DNA from: Betaproteobacteria bacterium RIFCSPLOWO2_02_FULL_63_19
Lineage (GTDB): Bacteria > Pseudomonadota > Gammaproteobacteria > Burkholderiales > SG8-39
DNA length: 64,000 nucleotides
Direction: 5' to 3'
Assembly: GCA_001770415.1 (NCBI GenBank)
Contig: MEQX01000055.1
Span: 21,828 to 85,827 of the forward strand
In this document: in pieces, positions 27,218-36,360 of the stretch
Layout: every line of letters begins with the position of its first letter
Position numbering within the stretch: the first letter of the stretch is position 1
Notes under the pieces: generated by a model
The model's input: only the letters and a program-made list of their open reading frames with translations
Told to the model about the DNA's origin: nothing
The model's database searches: none
Translations under genes and position numbers: made by a program

Positions 27218-27925
27218 TCAGGTCCTCAGAGTGAACGGATTGAAGTTCGTATGCCTGTCGTAGTAGTCCTCGTGCTCGGCGCGCTTGAGCGCCGCGACCA
27301 GCTTGTATGTCAGCGGCGTGAACACGATCTCGACGCCCACCTTGCCCAGGAACTGCGCCAGCATGATGCCGGGCAGGCGCTCGTCCGGGATCAGCCCTCC
27401 GCCGTAGAAGGCCAGCGGATAGAACAGCAGCGAATCGATTCCTTCGCCGAAGATCGTCGAGCCTATCGTTCGCGTCCAGAGCCAGCGCCCGCTGGTCCAG
27501 ATCTTCATTCTTGCCAGAACGTAGGAATTGACGAACTCGCCGCATACGAATGCGATGAGCGAGGCGAGCGCGATACGCCAGGTGGAGCCAAACGCGATAT
27601 CGTAGGCCGGTTGGTTCTGCCAGAACGGCGCCGGTGGCAATGCCACCACGACGTAGGACATGAATGATGCGAATGCCAGCCCGCCGAAACCGGCCCAGAT
27701 TACGCGGCGTGAGCGCGCGTAGCCGTAGACCTCGGTGAGGATGTCGCCGAAGACGTAGGTAATGGGAAAGAACAGTACGCCCGCGCCAAATGTGATTGCA
27801 CCCACCATCGGCACATCGATCTGCGCAACCTTTGCCGGTCCGACCAAGTTGGAGCAAATCAGCACCGTAACAAACGCCGCCATTACGAATTCGTAGTAGC
27901 GGTACTGGCGGCTTGGTGTCGTCAT
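27218..27925 (-). CDS. yhhQ: Queuosine precursor transporter (YhhQ/QPTR, VUT family)
   Basis: A 235-residue membrane protein with about six helices that takes up queuine precursors (preQ0/preQ1) for tRNA modification. Family segments are ITYVFGDILTEVYGYARSRR, ALASLIAFVCGEFVNSYVLA and the TIGSTIFGEGIDSLLFYPLA region. GGAGG lies just upstream of the ATG at 27925. That ATG overlaps the mltB stop (ATGA), so translation is coupled to a peptidoglycan hydrolase gene, an odd partnership. No preQ1 riboswitch can apply because the gene is internal to the unit. Confidence 0.88.
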   Translation of the reverse strand: MTTPSRQYRYYEFVMAAFVTVLICSNLVGPAKVAQIDVPMVGAITFGAGVLFFPITYVFGDILTEVYGYARSRRVIWAGFGGLAFASFMSYVVVALPPAPFWQNQPAYDIAFGSTWRIALASLIAFVCGEFVNSYVLARMKIWTSGRWLWTRTIGSTIFGEGIDSLLFYPLAFYGGGLIPDERLPGIMLAQFLGKVGVEIVFTPLTYKLVAALKRAEHEDYYDRHTNFNPFTLRT

Positions 27926-28947
27926 GGCGCCTCCGCGGCAATGGCACCCGCGAGTTCCACCACGGCGATGGCATAGAAACTCGATCGGTTGTAGCGTGTC
28001 AGGACGTAGAAGTTGCGCAGTCCCACCCAGTATTCCGAAGCTTGACCGGGTGTTTCCAGTTCGATCAATGCGCATCCGGCATCGGGCGGCAGCGCCGGGG
28101 TGCCGGTTCCGCCGCGCACGGTGACCCCGAAAGCTGGGAGATCGACGACCCGGTACACGGGTCTGATCCCCGCATCGATCAGCGAGCGGAAAGCCTCGCC
28201 GCTAACCTGGGCTCGCACCGCTATCGGTTTTCCAGTGCTCCAGCCATGTGACCTGAGGAAATTTGCAACGCTGCCGATCGCATCCGCCGGGCTCGAGTTC
28301 AGGTCGCTGCGTCCGTCGCCATCATAGTCGAGTGCATAGCGGCGGTAGCTGCCCGGCATGAACTGGGGTATCCCTAACGCGCCCGCATAGGAACCTCGTG
28401 CGGCAAATACGTCGATGCCGTTTTCACGCGCGTACAGCAGGAAATGCACCAGTTCGGCACGGAAGAATTCACTGCGGCTCGGAAAGTCGAATGCAAGGGT
28501 TGCGAGGGCATCGATCACGCGGTGCGTGCCCGTATTGCGCCCGTAGACCGTTTCCACGCCGAGGATGGCGACGATGATTTCGGCCGGAACGCCGAACTCC
28601 TGCACCGCACGCGCAAGAGCTTCGCCGTGGCGTTTGCGAAAACCTATCCCGGCTTCGATTCTTTCGCGGTTGACGAACAGGCCGCGGTAGACCTGCCAGG
28701 ATCTGACGGGCGCCTCCGGCGGCGGGGTCATGGCGCGTACGATCGCCTGCCGGTAATGCACCTTGGAAAAGAGCGTTCGCAACTCGCGAGCGACGAAGCC
28801 GTGCCGTTCGACCATTTCCATGATGAACTCCTGCACGTCCGCACGCTTTCCGTAATTGCCCGGGCCGGAGCCGGGCGTCCGGGATGCGAAGGTTCCGGAC
28901 GCCGCGATCATTAGCAGCGCAATGCCTGCCAAAACCGACCGTATCAT
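27922..28947 (-). CDS. mltB: Membrane-bound lytic murein transglycosylase B
   Basis: A 341-residue periplasmic lytic transglycosylase that cleaves peptidoglycan glycan strands to 1,6-anhydromuropeptides. A signal peptide (MIRSVLAGIALLMIAASGTFA) lacks a lipobox Cys at the cleavage point, so it may be soluble and not lipid-anchored. The catalytic Glu lies in ILGVETVYGRNTG; the SLT-like fold continues with AGALGIPQFMPGSYRRYALDY and DGDGRSDL, the latter a calcium-type loop. Start overlaps the tgpA stop by four bases. Confidence 0.91.
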   Translation of the reverse strand: MIRSVLAGIALLMIAASGTFASRTPGSGPGNYGKRADVQEFIMEMVERHGFVARELRTLFSKVHYRQAIVRAMTPPPEAPVRSWQVYRGLFVNRERIEAGIGFRKRHGEALARAVQEFGVPAEIIVAILGVETVYGRNTGTHRVIDALATLAFDFPSRSEFFRAELVHFLLYARENGIDVFAARGSYAGALGIPQFMPGSYRRYALDYDGDGRSDLNSSPADAIGSVANFLRSHGWSTGKPIAVRAQVSGEAFRSLIDAGIRPVYRVVDLPAFGVTVRGGTGTPALPPDAGCALIELETPGQASEYWVGLRNFYVLTRYNRSSFYAIAVVELAGAIAAEAP

Positions 28948-30881
28948 GGGTGAAACGCCCTGACCAGCGATCGCAACCGCGCCACCGATCCCTTATCCGC
29001 GTCCTTGCCGTAGCGCAGTTCCACGTACAGGCCGGCGATCGCGTGCACCGCGTCCGCGCGCTCGGGGAGCCGCGCCGCAGCCCGGGCGCCGAAAGCAAGC
29101 GGGCCTTCCGACTTGCTTCGCACGACGCCCGCGCGTCCGAGTTTGCGGCAAAAGGCAAGCCAGACCCTTTGTGTCGGGTCCGCGGTTCTGTAGCGCGCGA
29201 ACAGCCATAGCGCGACGATTCCGATCACCGAGCCCACGCTCCAGAACAGGGCCATCGCCAGAGACTGCCAGGATGGAGAACGCACGCCGAACCAGGACAT
29301 CATCTCGCGCTGGCGATCCGGGTTATACCCCAGTACCCACTGATTCCACTTGTTGCCGAGCGCGTCCCAGTTGTCGCGCAGCGTCCTCAGCCAGTTCAGG
29401 CGCGTGCGCATGAGCAGTGGCGCGCTCTGCGGCGCAGCGGCAGCGATGCCCGCGTTCACCCGCAGCGGAATCGCCACTGCGGTGGGGTCGACCCTGACCC
29501 AGCCGCGGTTTCCCAGCCAGACTTCGGCCCAGGCGTGCGCGTCTGCTTGCCGAACCACCATGTAGCCATCGACCGGATTCATTTCTCCACCCTGGTACCC
29601 GGTGACAATGCGCGCGGGTACCCCGGCGGCACGCATCAGGAACACGAAACCCGAGGAAAAGTGCTCGCAGAACCCCTCCTTGGTGTCAAACAGGAACTCG
29701 TCCACGGAATTCGCGCCCAGCAGGGGCGGCTGCAGGGTGTAGCCGTACCTGCCCGTGCGCAGAAAATCGATTGCCTGGAGCAGGATTGCCTCGTCGTTGC
29801 CCAAGGTACGGCGCCATTCCCTGGCCAGACGTTGCGCGCGCGGATTGAAGCCACGGGGATATGAAAGCGCCAGGCGGATATCTTCCGGATCCGCGCCCGC
29901 TGTCGCACGGTATGACGGATAGGAGCGCAACTGGTAGCGCATGCGGGTTCGTATGGGTCGCACCGAAAGCAGCACGTAGTCGATACTGATTCTCGTCCTG
30001 GGCGGCAGCCGTCCCGGCAGGTCGAGCGCGAACATCCACCGTCGATTGTGCGGCTCGAGAGTGATCTCGTAGTCCACCGGCGCGTCGAGCGACTCGAACT
30101 TCACGCCACGCTGCAGAAGCGGAAGTCCGCCGGGCCGCCAGGTAACGCCGTCGAATTCCCAGAATACCGGCCCGCGCCAGTACAACCGCGGTCTCGGCGG
30201 CGGCTTATCGTCGAACTTCACCCGGAAAGCGATCGCGTCCGATTGAGACAGCCTGCTGATCGAACCCGGGGACATGGTGTCCGAGAGTCCGGTCACGCCG
30301 GCGAAGGCGTCCTGCGGCATTCCCCAAAAAGGCCCATCGACGCGGGGAAAAAGAAAGAACAACAGCAGCATCACCGGGCCCGCCTGCAGGAACAGCGCGC
30401 CCGCCGTACGCAGGTTTTCGACGGGGCGGCACGTCGGTGCATTGAACCCTATAAGACCTGCCGTGACGACATACACGGTGAAAAGCATCAGCACGGCCGT
30501 TGGTATCGTCTGCGAATAGAAAAAGTTCGTCAGAGCCAGAAAATAGGAAAGGAAAGTGACGACGTAGATTTCGCGCTGCGAGCGCAGTTCCATCAATTTC
30601 AGGGCGAGCAGCAGCACCAGCAGCGTGACGCCCGCGTCGCGGCCGAAGATAGTGCGATAGGTGAGGATATCGCCCGCGATTGCCGCTATCGTTGCGGTGA
30701 CCGTGACGAACTTCGACGGCAGTGGCAGCCCCTTCCAGGAAATCGCAAGGCGCCACAGGAACAGGATTGCCGCCGTCGCGCTCGCCCACAACGGCAGATG
30801 CAACACATGCGGCAGCGCGGCGAGCGCGAGGCCGGCTAGAAGCACCGCCAGATTAAGCGGCGGCAGCGTTGTCGGCGTCAT
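28944..30881 (-). CDS. tgpA: TgpA-like transglutaminase membrane protein (DUF3488)
   Basis: A 645-residue inner-membrane protein. About six N-terminal helices (residues 10-190, DUF3488) precede a periplasmic transglutaminase-like domain with the catalytic triad visible: Cys in TKEGFCEHFSSGFVFLMR, His in QADAHAWAEVWLGN and Asp in WVRVDPTA. A further helix (MALFWSVGSVIGIVALWLFA, about 550) and a DUF4129 cytoplasmic tail follow. Pseudomonas TgpA is essential and probably acts in the envelope; its substrate is not settled. The gene starts 29 bases inside the end of the DUF58 gene. Confidence 0.9.
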   Translation of the reverse strand: MTPTTLPPLNLAVLLAGLALAALPHVLHLPLWASATAAILFLWRLAISWKGLPLPSKFVTVTATIAAIAGDILTYRTIFGRDAGVTLLVLLLALKLMELRSQREIYVVTFLSYFLALTNFFYSQTIPTAVLMLFTVYVVTAGLIGFNAPTCRPVENLRTAGALFLQAGPVMLLLFFLFPRVDGPFWGMPQDAFAGVTGLSDTMSPGSISRLSQSDAIAFRVKFDDKPPPRPRLYWRGPVFWEFDGVTWRPGGLPLLQRGVKFESLDAPVDYEITLEPHNRRWMFALDLPGRLPPRTRISIDYVLLSVRPIRTRMRYQLRSYPSYRATAGADPEDIRLALSYPRGFNPRAQRLAREWRRTLGNDEAILLQAIDFLRTGRYGYTLQPPLLGANSVDEFLFDTKEGFCEHFSSGFVFLMRAAGVPARIVTGYQGGEMNPVDGYMVVRQADAHAWAEVWLGNRGWVRVDPTAVAIPLRVNAGIAAAAPQSAPLLMRTRLNWLRTLRDNWDALGNKWNQWVLGYNPDRQREMMSWFGVRSPSWQSLAMALFWSVGSVIGIVALWLFARYRTADPTQRVWLAFCRKLGRAGVVRSKSEGPLAFGARAAARLPERADAVHAIAGLYVELRYGKDADKGSVARLRSLVRAFHP

Positions 30882-31830
30882 GTAGCGCGAGTGCCTGGAG
30901 GCACGCCTTACGGTGATCGTCGCTGGATCCGAGGGGCACTTCGACGCCGGGCAGTTTCACGCCGAACCGCAGGCCGTTTGCATGCGCGAGCAGCACCCAG
31001 CGAGCCAGGCGCGACAGTCTCGCCTCGGTACCCAGTCGTGGTGGAAGATCGTTCCAGTCGAACCACATTTCCATCGCCGCACGCCCGGCAAATACCTTGG
31101 TGAGCAGGACCTCGCCGCGCGCGACGGCTTTCCACGCGATATGGCGCGGCGAGTCGCCGGACTGGTAGGCGCGCAGCCCGGAAAAGTCGTCGGTACCGGT
31201 TCCTGCATTCATCGCGTCCCCCGTGCCGTGGGAAAGCCGCGGCATGGGCAGCAACGCATCGTCGGGCTTGGGATAGATGATCGCGCGCACGTCCGGCCGT
31301 ACGTATGCCCACGCGCGGAACAGCCCCATCGGAAACCGGGTTTCCATGGTGACTCGCGGCAGCTGCAACCAGCCTCGGCGCGCTGCCTTGACAGGAATAG
31401 TGACCGTTTCAACGCGGTTCGGCGGAACCTCGCAATTTGTCGTGCTTCCGGCGCAGGCAAGCAGGACCGAGTGCCGGGGCACGTCGCGCCGGTTTTCCAG
31501 ATGCAGCTCGAACCGGACCGTGTCGCCCGCGAACACCGGCTCGACACGCCCGGCGCTCACGTAAAGGTGCGCGAGGTTGCGAAAAGTATGGAGGATGGAA
31601 ACAATGCCCATTCCGGCCAGCATGAAGGTCAGCACGTAGCCCAGCGACAGGCTGTAATTTATTGAGCCGATCAACATCAGCACAAGGGCAAGCGCGAACG
31701 TGAACCCCTGGCGTGTGGGGAGAATGTAGACGCGCCTCTGCGCGAGGAATATCGTTCCTGTCTCAGGCTGGTGGGGTCGCACGAGCAGATTGTAGATCTG
31801 CGAGTGGCGGAGAATTCTGTCCCAGTTCAT
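30853..31830 (-). CDS. DUF58 domain protein
   Basis: A 325-residue protein with two N-terminal helices (about 40-85; FALALVLMLIGSINYSLSLG) and a DUF58 domain holding the family motif FSGLRAYQSGDSPRHIAWKA. Such proteins carry a von Willebrand A-like fold and almost always travel with MoxR ATPases and transglutaminases, as here. They are thought to be partners or substrates of MoxR chaperone-like activity. The last 29 bases overlap the tgpA start. Confidence 0.9.
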   Translation of the reverse strand: MNWDRILRHSQIYNLLVRPHQPETGTIFLAQRRVYILPTRQGFTFALALVLMLIGSINYSLSLGYVLTFMLAGMGIVSILHTFRNLAHLYVSAGRVEPVFAGDTVRFELHLENRRDVPRHSVLLACAGSTTNCEVPPNRVETVTIPVKAARRGWLQLPRVTMETRFPMGLFRAWAYVRPDVRAIIYPKPDDALLPMPRLSHGTGDAMNAGTGTDDFSGLRAYQSGDSPRHIAWKAVARGEVLLTKVFAGRAAMEMWFDWNDLPPRLGTEARLSRLARWVLLAHANGLRFGVKLPGVEVPLGSSDDHRKACLQALALHDADNAAAA

Positions 31831-31898
31831 GGCGTCCGATTGGCACGTGGGCCTATGTCCAGGGGCCTGAAGCCGTCTTGCTCAGTCGCCTCCGGTCT

Positions 31899-31942
31899 CT
31901 CGATTTCGGACCGTTGCGTCTTTGCGACGGGCCGAAATCGAG
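31899..31942. repeat. Intergenic hairpin between moxR and the DUF58 gene
   Basis: Perfect 11-base arms CTCGATTTCGG (31899-31909) and CCGAAATCGAG (31932-31942), with an inner CCGT/ACGG stem (31911-31914 with 31927-31930) around the TTTGCG loop region. It lies in the 169-base gap of the moxR operon and has no T-run on either side. It resembles the hairpin at 37095-37146. Confidence 0.6.
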
Positions 31943-31999
31943 CGATGAATACAAAGCCAAATTGTGCTCCAGAACGGCCAACGCTGAATGCGCCGATGA

Positions 32000-32920
32000 C
32001 TAAGGTATCGGAACCGAGCGCATCAGATCTTCCGCGGTGTCGATGGCGGAGCTGCGCACCCCATCGTGAACAGGACGCAGCCGGTGCCCGGCGATGCCGG
32101 GCAGCACGGCTTGCACGTCCTCCGGTACGACCTTGTCGCGACCTTCGAGCAGCGCCCAGGCGCGCGCGCAATGGAGCAGCGAGAGAGCGGCGCGTGGAGA
32201 AAGTCCAGTGACGTAGTCTGGCGAACGACGCGTGTGTTCGACGAGCGCCTGAACATAGTCGATGAGCGGCGGCGCGGCATGCACCGTGCGCACGCTGGCC
32301 TGAAGCTCGGCGAGCTCTGCGGGCTCGAGGTGCGGCCGCAGCGCCGAGATGATGTCGCGGCGCTCCGTGCCCTGCAGCAACGCCCGCTCCGCGTCATGGT
32401 CAGGATAGCCGATTTCGATGCGCATCATGAAACGGTCCAGCTGGGATTCCGGCAGCGGAAAGGTGCCGACCTGATGGGACGGGTTTTGCGTCGCGATGAC
32501 GAAGAATGGTTCGGGCAGCCGGCGTGTCTCGCCCTCCATCGTCACTTGGTGCTCCTCCATCGCCTCGAGCAACGCCGACTGAGTCTTGGGCGTCGCGCGA
32601 TTTACCTCGTCGGCCAGGATAAGCTGCGCAAATACCGGGCCGGGATGGAACTTGAACTCACCTGTATCGCGATCGTAGACCGAAACACCGATGATATCCG
32701 CGGGCAACATGTCGCTGGTGAACTGAATGCGGTGGAAGTTCAGGCCGAGCAGCCTCGCCAGCGCTTGTGCCAGCGTCGTCTTGCCCACGCCCGGTAGATC
32801 TTCGATCAGCAGGTGTCCGCGCGCAAGCAGGCAGGCGAGCGCCAGACGGATCTGCCTCTCCTTGCCCAGGATGACGGTTGATGCTTCACGGATGACCGGC
32901 TGGATGATTGATGATGACAT
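32000..32920 (-). CDS. MoxR-family AAA+ ATPase
   Basis: A 306-residue AAA+ ATPase of the MoxR group, chaperone-like proteins that help mature or remodel partner complexes. Walker A is DLPGVGKTTLAQALA (about residues 37-51), Walker B LILADEVNRATPKTQSALLE, sensor 1 FVIATQNPSHQVGTFPLPES, then sensor 2 in GLSPRAALSLLHCARAWALL. ATG 32920 is chosen because SSSIIQPVIREAST is the normal family start. It leads the MoxR-DUF58-TgpA set and diverges from the deacetylase-like gene. Confidence 0.92.
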   Translation of the reverse strand: MSSSIIQPVIREASTVILGKERQIRLALACLLARGHLLIEDLPGVGKTTLAQALARLLGLNFHRIQFTSDMLPADIIGVSVYDRDTGEFKFHPGPVFAQLILADEVNRATPKTQSALLEAMEEHQVTMEGETRRLPEPFFVIATQNPSHQVGTFPLPESQLDRFMMRIEIGYPDHDAERALLQGTERRDIISALRPHLEPAELAELQASVRTVHAAPPLIDYVQALVEHTRRSPDYVTGLSPRAALSLLHCARAWALLEGRDKVVPEDVQAVLPGIAGHRLRPVHDGVRSSAIDTAEDLMRSVPIP

Positions 32921-33140
32921 GAATTTTCTTTTGTTCGGTTGAAGGTGCACGTCCGCGTTGTATTTCGCGATGAACGGAACTGTTCCATGATGCATTCCCC
33001 GGCGCAGAGTTCACAGATACCCGTTGCGAAACGCGGGCCCCGAGCTTCGTTGCAACACGCAGGTACGCACTTCCTCACGGCTTCTCCGACCGGCGCTTCA
33101 AGGGGCTGCGCCGGGAATAGCGGATCAGTTCCCGGACACG

Positions 33141-33169
33141 TTCTCAGTTTACTGGAATCCCGCTATGAT
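33141..33169 (+). promoter_or_regulatory. Putative sigma-70 promoter of the deacetylase-like gene
   Basis: TTCTCA at 33141-33146 and TATGAT at 33164-33169, separated by exactly 17 bases, 38 bases before the ATG at 33208. The -10 is good and the -35 shares four of six consensus bases. Confidence 0.5.
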
Positions 33170-33207
33170 GGATGCGGGAAATGCCGGAAATCCACGGGAA
33201 AGCACTC

Positions 33208-34131
33208 ATGGCAACAGCGTTCATTACTCACGACGATTGCATGAAGCATACTATGGGCGAATACCATCCCGAGCGGCCCGCACGACTCGCCGCGATTCAC
33301 GACCAGCTTATTACGTCGGGAATCGCCGGGTTCGTCAAACATCACGAGGCGCCGCTTGCGAAGATGGTCGAACTGGGCCGGGTTCATCCGGCCGAGTACG
33401 TGGAGTCGGTGCGCATGACGGTGCCAGAGCGTGGGATCGTGCACCTCGATCCTGATACCGCCCTGTGCCCACAAACCTGGGATGCTGCTTTGCGAGCCGC
33501 CGGGGCGGTCGTACTCGGCACCGACCTCGTGATGGCGAAGGGTTCGAAGAGCGCGTTCTGTGCGGTTCGCCCGCCGGGGCATCACGCGACGCGTGGCAGG
33601 GCCATGGGTTTCTGCATTTTCAACAATGTTGCCGTCGGCGCGAAGCACGCTCTGGAGCACCACGGACTGGAACGTGTCGCGATTGCGGATTTCGACGTGC
33701 ATCATGGCAATGGCACCGAGGATATTTTCAGCGACGATCCACGGGTTCTGATGGTGGGCACGTTCCAGCATCCGTTCTATCCCTACAGCGGCACCGACAA
33801 TCCGGCCTCGAACATGGCGAATGTGCCTCTGCCTGCGGGTACAGGCAGCCAGGGTTTTCGCGCGGCCGTCGAACGGGTCTGGCTGCCGGCGCTGGAGCGC
33901 TTCAAGCCGCAGATGATCTTCATCTCGGCAGGATTCGATGCTCACGTCGAGGACGAAATGGCGATGTTGCGCATCACGGAGTCCGATTATGGCTGGGTAA
34001 CCACGCAGCTAAAGGCGATCGCGGACCGGTATGGCGAGGGAAGAATTGTTTCGGTGCTCGAAGGCGGGTACGCATTGTCCGCATTGGGCCGCAGCGTAGT
34101 GGCGCATCTCCGGGCTTTGGGCGGTTTCTGA
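33208..34131 (+). CDS. Histone deacetylase family (class II-like) protein
   Basis: A 307-residue zinc-dependent deacetylase-fold enzyme. Bacterial relatives act on acetylpolyamines, acetoin or other small amides. Catalytic and metal motifs are intact: RPPGHHATRGRAMGFCIFNN, the zinc ligands in IADFDVHHGNGTEDIF, ISAGFDAHVEDEM, and the final LEGGYALSALGRS. The substrate cannot be told. The ATG at 33208 is preferred over 33172 because MATAFITHDDCMKH is the usual family N-terminus. It stands alone between two minus-strand units. Confidence 0.9.
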   Translation: MATAFITHDDCMKHTMGEYHPERPARLAAIHDQLITSGIAGFVKHHEAPLAKMVELGRVHPAEYVESVRMTVPERGIVHLDPDTALCPQTWDAALRAAGAVVLGTDLVMAKGSKSAFCAVRPPGHHATRGRAMGFCIFNNVAVGAKHALEHHGLERVAIADFDVHHGNGTEDIFSDDPRVLMVGTFQHPFYPYSGTDNPASNMANVPLPAGTGSQGFRAAVERVWLPALERFKPQMIFISAGFDAHVEDEMAMLRITESDYGWVTTQLKAIADRYGEGRIVSVLEGGYALSALGRSVVAHLRALGGF

Positions 34132-34187
34132 CGGAAGAGCGCGGAGACCGGACCGGATTGGCGGGTTCCGGTCTTAGAACCTGGTTC

Positions 34188-34685
34188 TTACTCAAGATTC
34201 CACGGTTCGCAGTGGCCGGCGTAGGAATTGCCGGGCAGGGCGAGGAAAGAGCGGTCCGGATCCACGTGCACCGACCGGTCGAAATGCCACGTGACGACTG
34301 CGCCGTACCGGGTGCACTTGCGGGCTTCGCCGCGGTCGTTCCAGGTTTCGCAGTCGAGCATCGTCGTGACAATCACGCTGTCGTTCACGTCCTCTACGAA
34401 ATGAACCCGAGTGTCCGGAGCGTAGACGCGCGCCGGCTTCGGTCCGACGGAGCGGCTCGAGATCACGCTTGCCGATCCCGGGTCGACGCCAATGCCTTCA
34501 ATGATGACCATCAGGTCATCTGCCCGTTGCGGCGCGCGGTCGACCAGGGAACTCGGACCGCTCTTGTGAAACGAGCAGATCACGTCACGCGCCAGCACCA
34601 GCTGATCGAGCATCGGCGCTGCTGCAGCGCCGGGTGCGCACAGCCACGAGGCGAGCAGCAACGCGTTAGGAACCCGTGAGCGCAT
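34188..34685 (-). CDS. Hypothetical exported protein
   Basis: A 165-residue protein that I do not recognise. A Sec signal peptide is clear (MRSRVPNALLLASWLCAPGA, likely cleaved after AAA), and the mature part starts PMLDQLVLARDVICSFHKSG. Three or four cysteines (VICSF, LDCETW, KCTRY, HCEPW) suggest disulfides in the periplasm. Beta-strand-like segments such as ARVYAPDTRVHFVEDVNDS follow. Its start lies 20 bases inside the end of selU, so it belongs to the tesA-selU unit. Confidence 0.65.
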   Translation of the reverse strand: MRSRVPNALLLASWLCAPGAAAAPMLDQLVLARDVICSFHKSGPSSLVDRAPQRADDLMVIIEGIGVDPGSASVISSRSVGPKPARVYAPDTRVHFVEDVNDSVIVTTMLDCETWNDRGEARKCTRYGAVVTWHFDRSVHVDPDRSFLALPGNSYAGHCEPWNLE

Positions 34686-35751
34686 GCGCGGATTCCTTGA
34701 ACATGCTCGAGATCAGTTCCCCGGCGGCGGCGTCGATGCCGTCGGGCGAGAGACGTTCGACGAAAAGGACCCTGGCATCGGAGAGGTCGGGGTAATTCCT
34801 GAGCGTCGAGCGGCGATATGCCGGATCGTAGTGGTCGAGCAGCAGGTCGGTCACGAGTTCGTCCCAGGAGCCTGTATCCACCAGCGCCGCCCAGCGCCGG
34901 ATCACGTCATTCCCATGGAGACCGGTAAGACACTCGATCCGCGCCTTGAGTTCCATTGGATCGTCGAGAAAATGGCGGTATTCCTCGATAAGAAAACGCA
35001 CTCGTTCTGGGACGCTCGCCCGCACCACGATGCAACGACCTTCGCGCATGCGTTCGAGCAGCGCCGAGGGAACCTGCAGCTGACCGATCTTCTTGCTTTC
35101 GGCCTCGACGAACACGGGCTGGGCCCCATCAAACTTGCGCAGCCTGTCCCACAGCAGGCTGTCGAACAGGCGTTGGCTCGGCTGCGGGTCGCCGGGCAGG
35201 TTGCCGAGCACCGAACCGCGGTGACGGGCCAACCGCTCCAGATCGAGGACCTGGGCTCCGCGCGCGGCCAGCCGTTCGAGCAGCCGGCTCTTGGCCGAGC
35301 CGGTCGCTCCGCAGACGACGCGGTAGTCGAAGTGGCGGGGAAGTGCCTGCAATTGCGCCATCACGTCGCGGCGATACGACTTGTACCCGCCTTGCAACTG
35401 CGCCGCGTTCCAGCCGATCTCACGCAGGACATGCGCCATGGCCGCGGAGCGCTGGCCGCCGCGCCAGCAATAGACGAGCGGCCGCCATTGGCGCTCGTGC
35501 GCGATGAAACGGGTCTCGATGTGCCGCGCGATGTTGCGCGCTACCAGCGCCGCGCCGAGTTTCCTTGCGTCGAACGGTGAGACCTGCGTGTAGAGCGTGC
35601 CGACGCGGGCGCGTTCCTCGTCGTCGAGCACCGGGCAGTTGACCGAGCCCGGGACATGATCCAACGCGTATTCCGAGGGCGAGCGCACGTCGATGACCTG
35701 GTCGAAGTCATCGACTTGTTCAATCGTGACAATGAGCGGGCGTTTCCTCAT
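34666..35751 (-). CDS. selU: tRNA 2-selenouridine synthase (MnmH/SelU)
   Basis: A 361-residue enzyme that geranylates and then selenates 2-thiouridine at the wobble position of certain tRNAs. The N-terminal rhodanese domain (about 5-130) has its active Cys95 in LVYCWRGGQRSAAM. The second domain has a P-loop-like CGATGSAKSRLLERLA (about 147-162). The selenium donor (selD) is not in this window, so a geranyl-only role is possible. Start overlaps the tesA stop (ATGA), and the exported hypothetical gene overlaps its 3' end. Confidence 0.92.
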   Translation of the reverse strand: MRKRPLIVTIEQVDDFDQVIDVRSPSEYALDHVPGSVNCPVLDDEERARVGTLYTQVSPFDARKLGAALVARNIARHIETRFIAHERQWRPLVYCWRGGQRSAAMAHVLREIGWNAAQLQGGYKSYRRDVMAQLQALPRHFDYRVVCGATGSAKSRLLERLAARGAQVLDLERLARHRGSVLGNLPGDPQPSQRLFDSLLWDRLRKFDGAQPVFVEAESKKIGQLQVPSALLERMREGRCIVVRASVPERVRFLIEEYRHFLDDPMELKARIECLTGLHGNDVIRRWAALVDTGSWDELVTDLLLDHYDPAYRRSTLRNYPDLSDARVLFVERLSPDGIDAAAGELISSMFKESAHALTGS

Positions 35752-36359
35752 TTGAGCAATGGCGCAAGTCCCTTCCAGACGTTCTCCAGGATCAGCGGCT
35801 GTACTTGCGCCGTCGGATGAAGATTGTCGTCAAGGAAGTTTTCCCTCTTGTCCGCGATTCCCTCCAGCAAAAACGGAACGAACACGGTCTTGTGCTGCTT
35901 CGCCAGCGACGCGAACGCCTTTTCGAAATCGCTCGTGTAGCGTGGCCCGTAGTTGGGTGGCATTTTCATGCCCACCAGCAGTACGCGGCTTCCCGCCTTC
36001 TGAGCGGCACGAATGATGGCGTCGAGATTGTCGCGCATTTGTGCAACCGGGAGTCCGCGCAGGCCGTCGTTGGCCCCCAGCGCAAGGATCAGGATTCCCG
36101 GCTTGTGTTGCTTGAGGGTTGCTCCAATGCGCGCGGCCCCGCCGCTGGACGTTTCGCCGCTGATGCTGGCATTGGCCACGGTATAATCGAGTCGTTTTTG
36201 CCGCACGCGCCGATCGAGCAGCGTCACCCATCCGTCGTTCTGGGCGATGCCGTAGGCAGCCGCGAGACTGTCCCCGTAGACGAGCAGGGTCGGCCCGGCT
36301 TCTGCCGTTCCGGCAAATCCGGCGCACATCAGCGCAAGCGCATATACGAGTTTTCGCAA
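35748..36359 (-). CDS. tesA: Arylesterase / lysophospholipase TesA (SGNH hydrolase)
   Basis: A 203-residue periplasmic GDSL/SGNH hydrolase acting on acyl-CoA, lysophospholipids or aryl esters. Block I is LLVYGDSLAAAYG (nucleophile Ser), block III ALGANDGLRG, and block V DNLHPTAQ with the catalytic Asp/His. I place the start at TTG 36359, which gives a clean signal peptide (M-RKLVYALALMCAGFAG, cut near AEA). An ATG at 36386 would overlap the divergent ABC gene by 26 bases. The divergent tesA-ybbA arrangement matches E. coli. Confidence 0.88.
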   Translation of the reverse strand: MRKLVYALALMCAGFAGTAEAGPTLLVYGDSLAAAYGIAQNDGWVTLLDRRVRQKRLDYTVANASISGETSSGGAARIGATLKQHKPGILILALGANDGLRGLPVAQMRDNLDAIIRAAQKAGSRVLLVGMKMPPNYGPRYTSDFEKAFASLAKQHKTVFVPFLLEGIADKRENFLDDNLHPTAQVQPLILENVWKGLAPLLK

Positions 36360-36360
36360 T

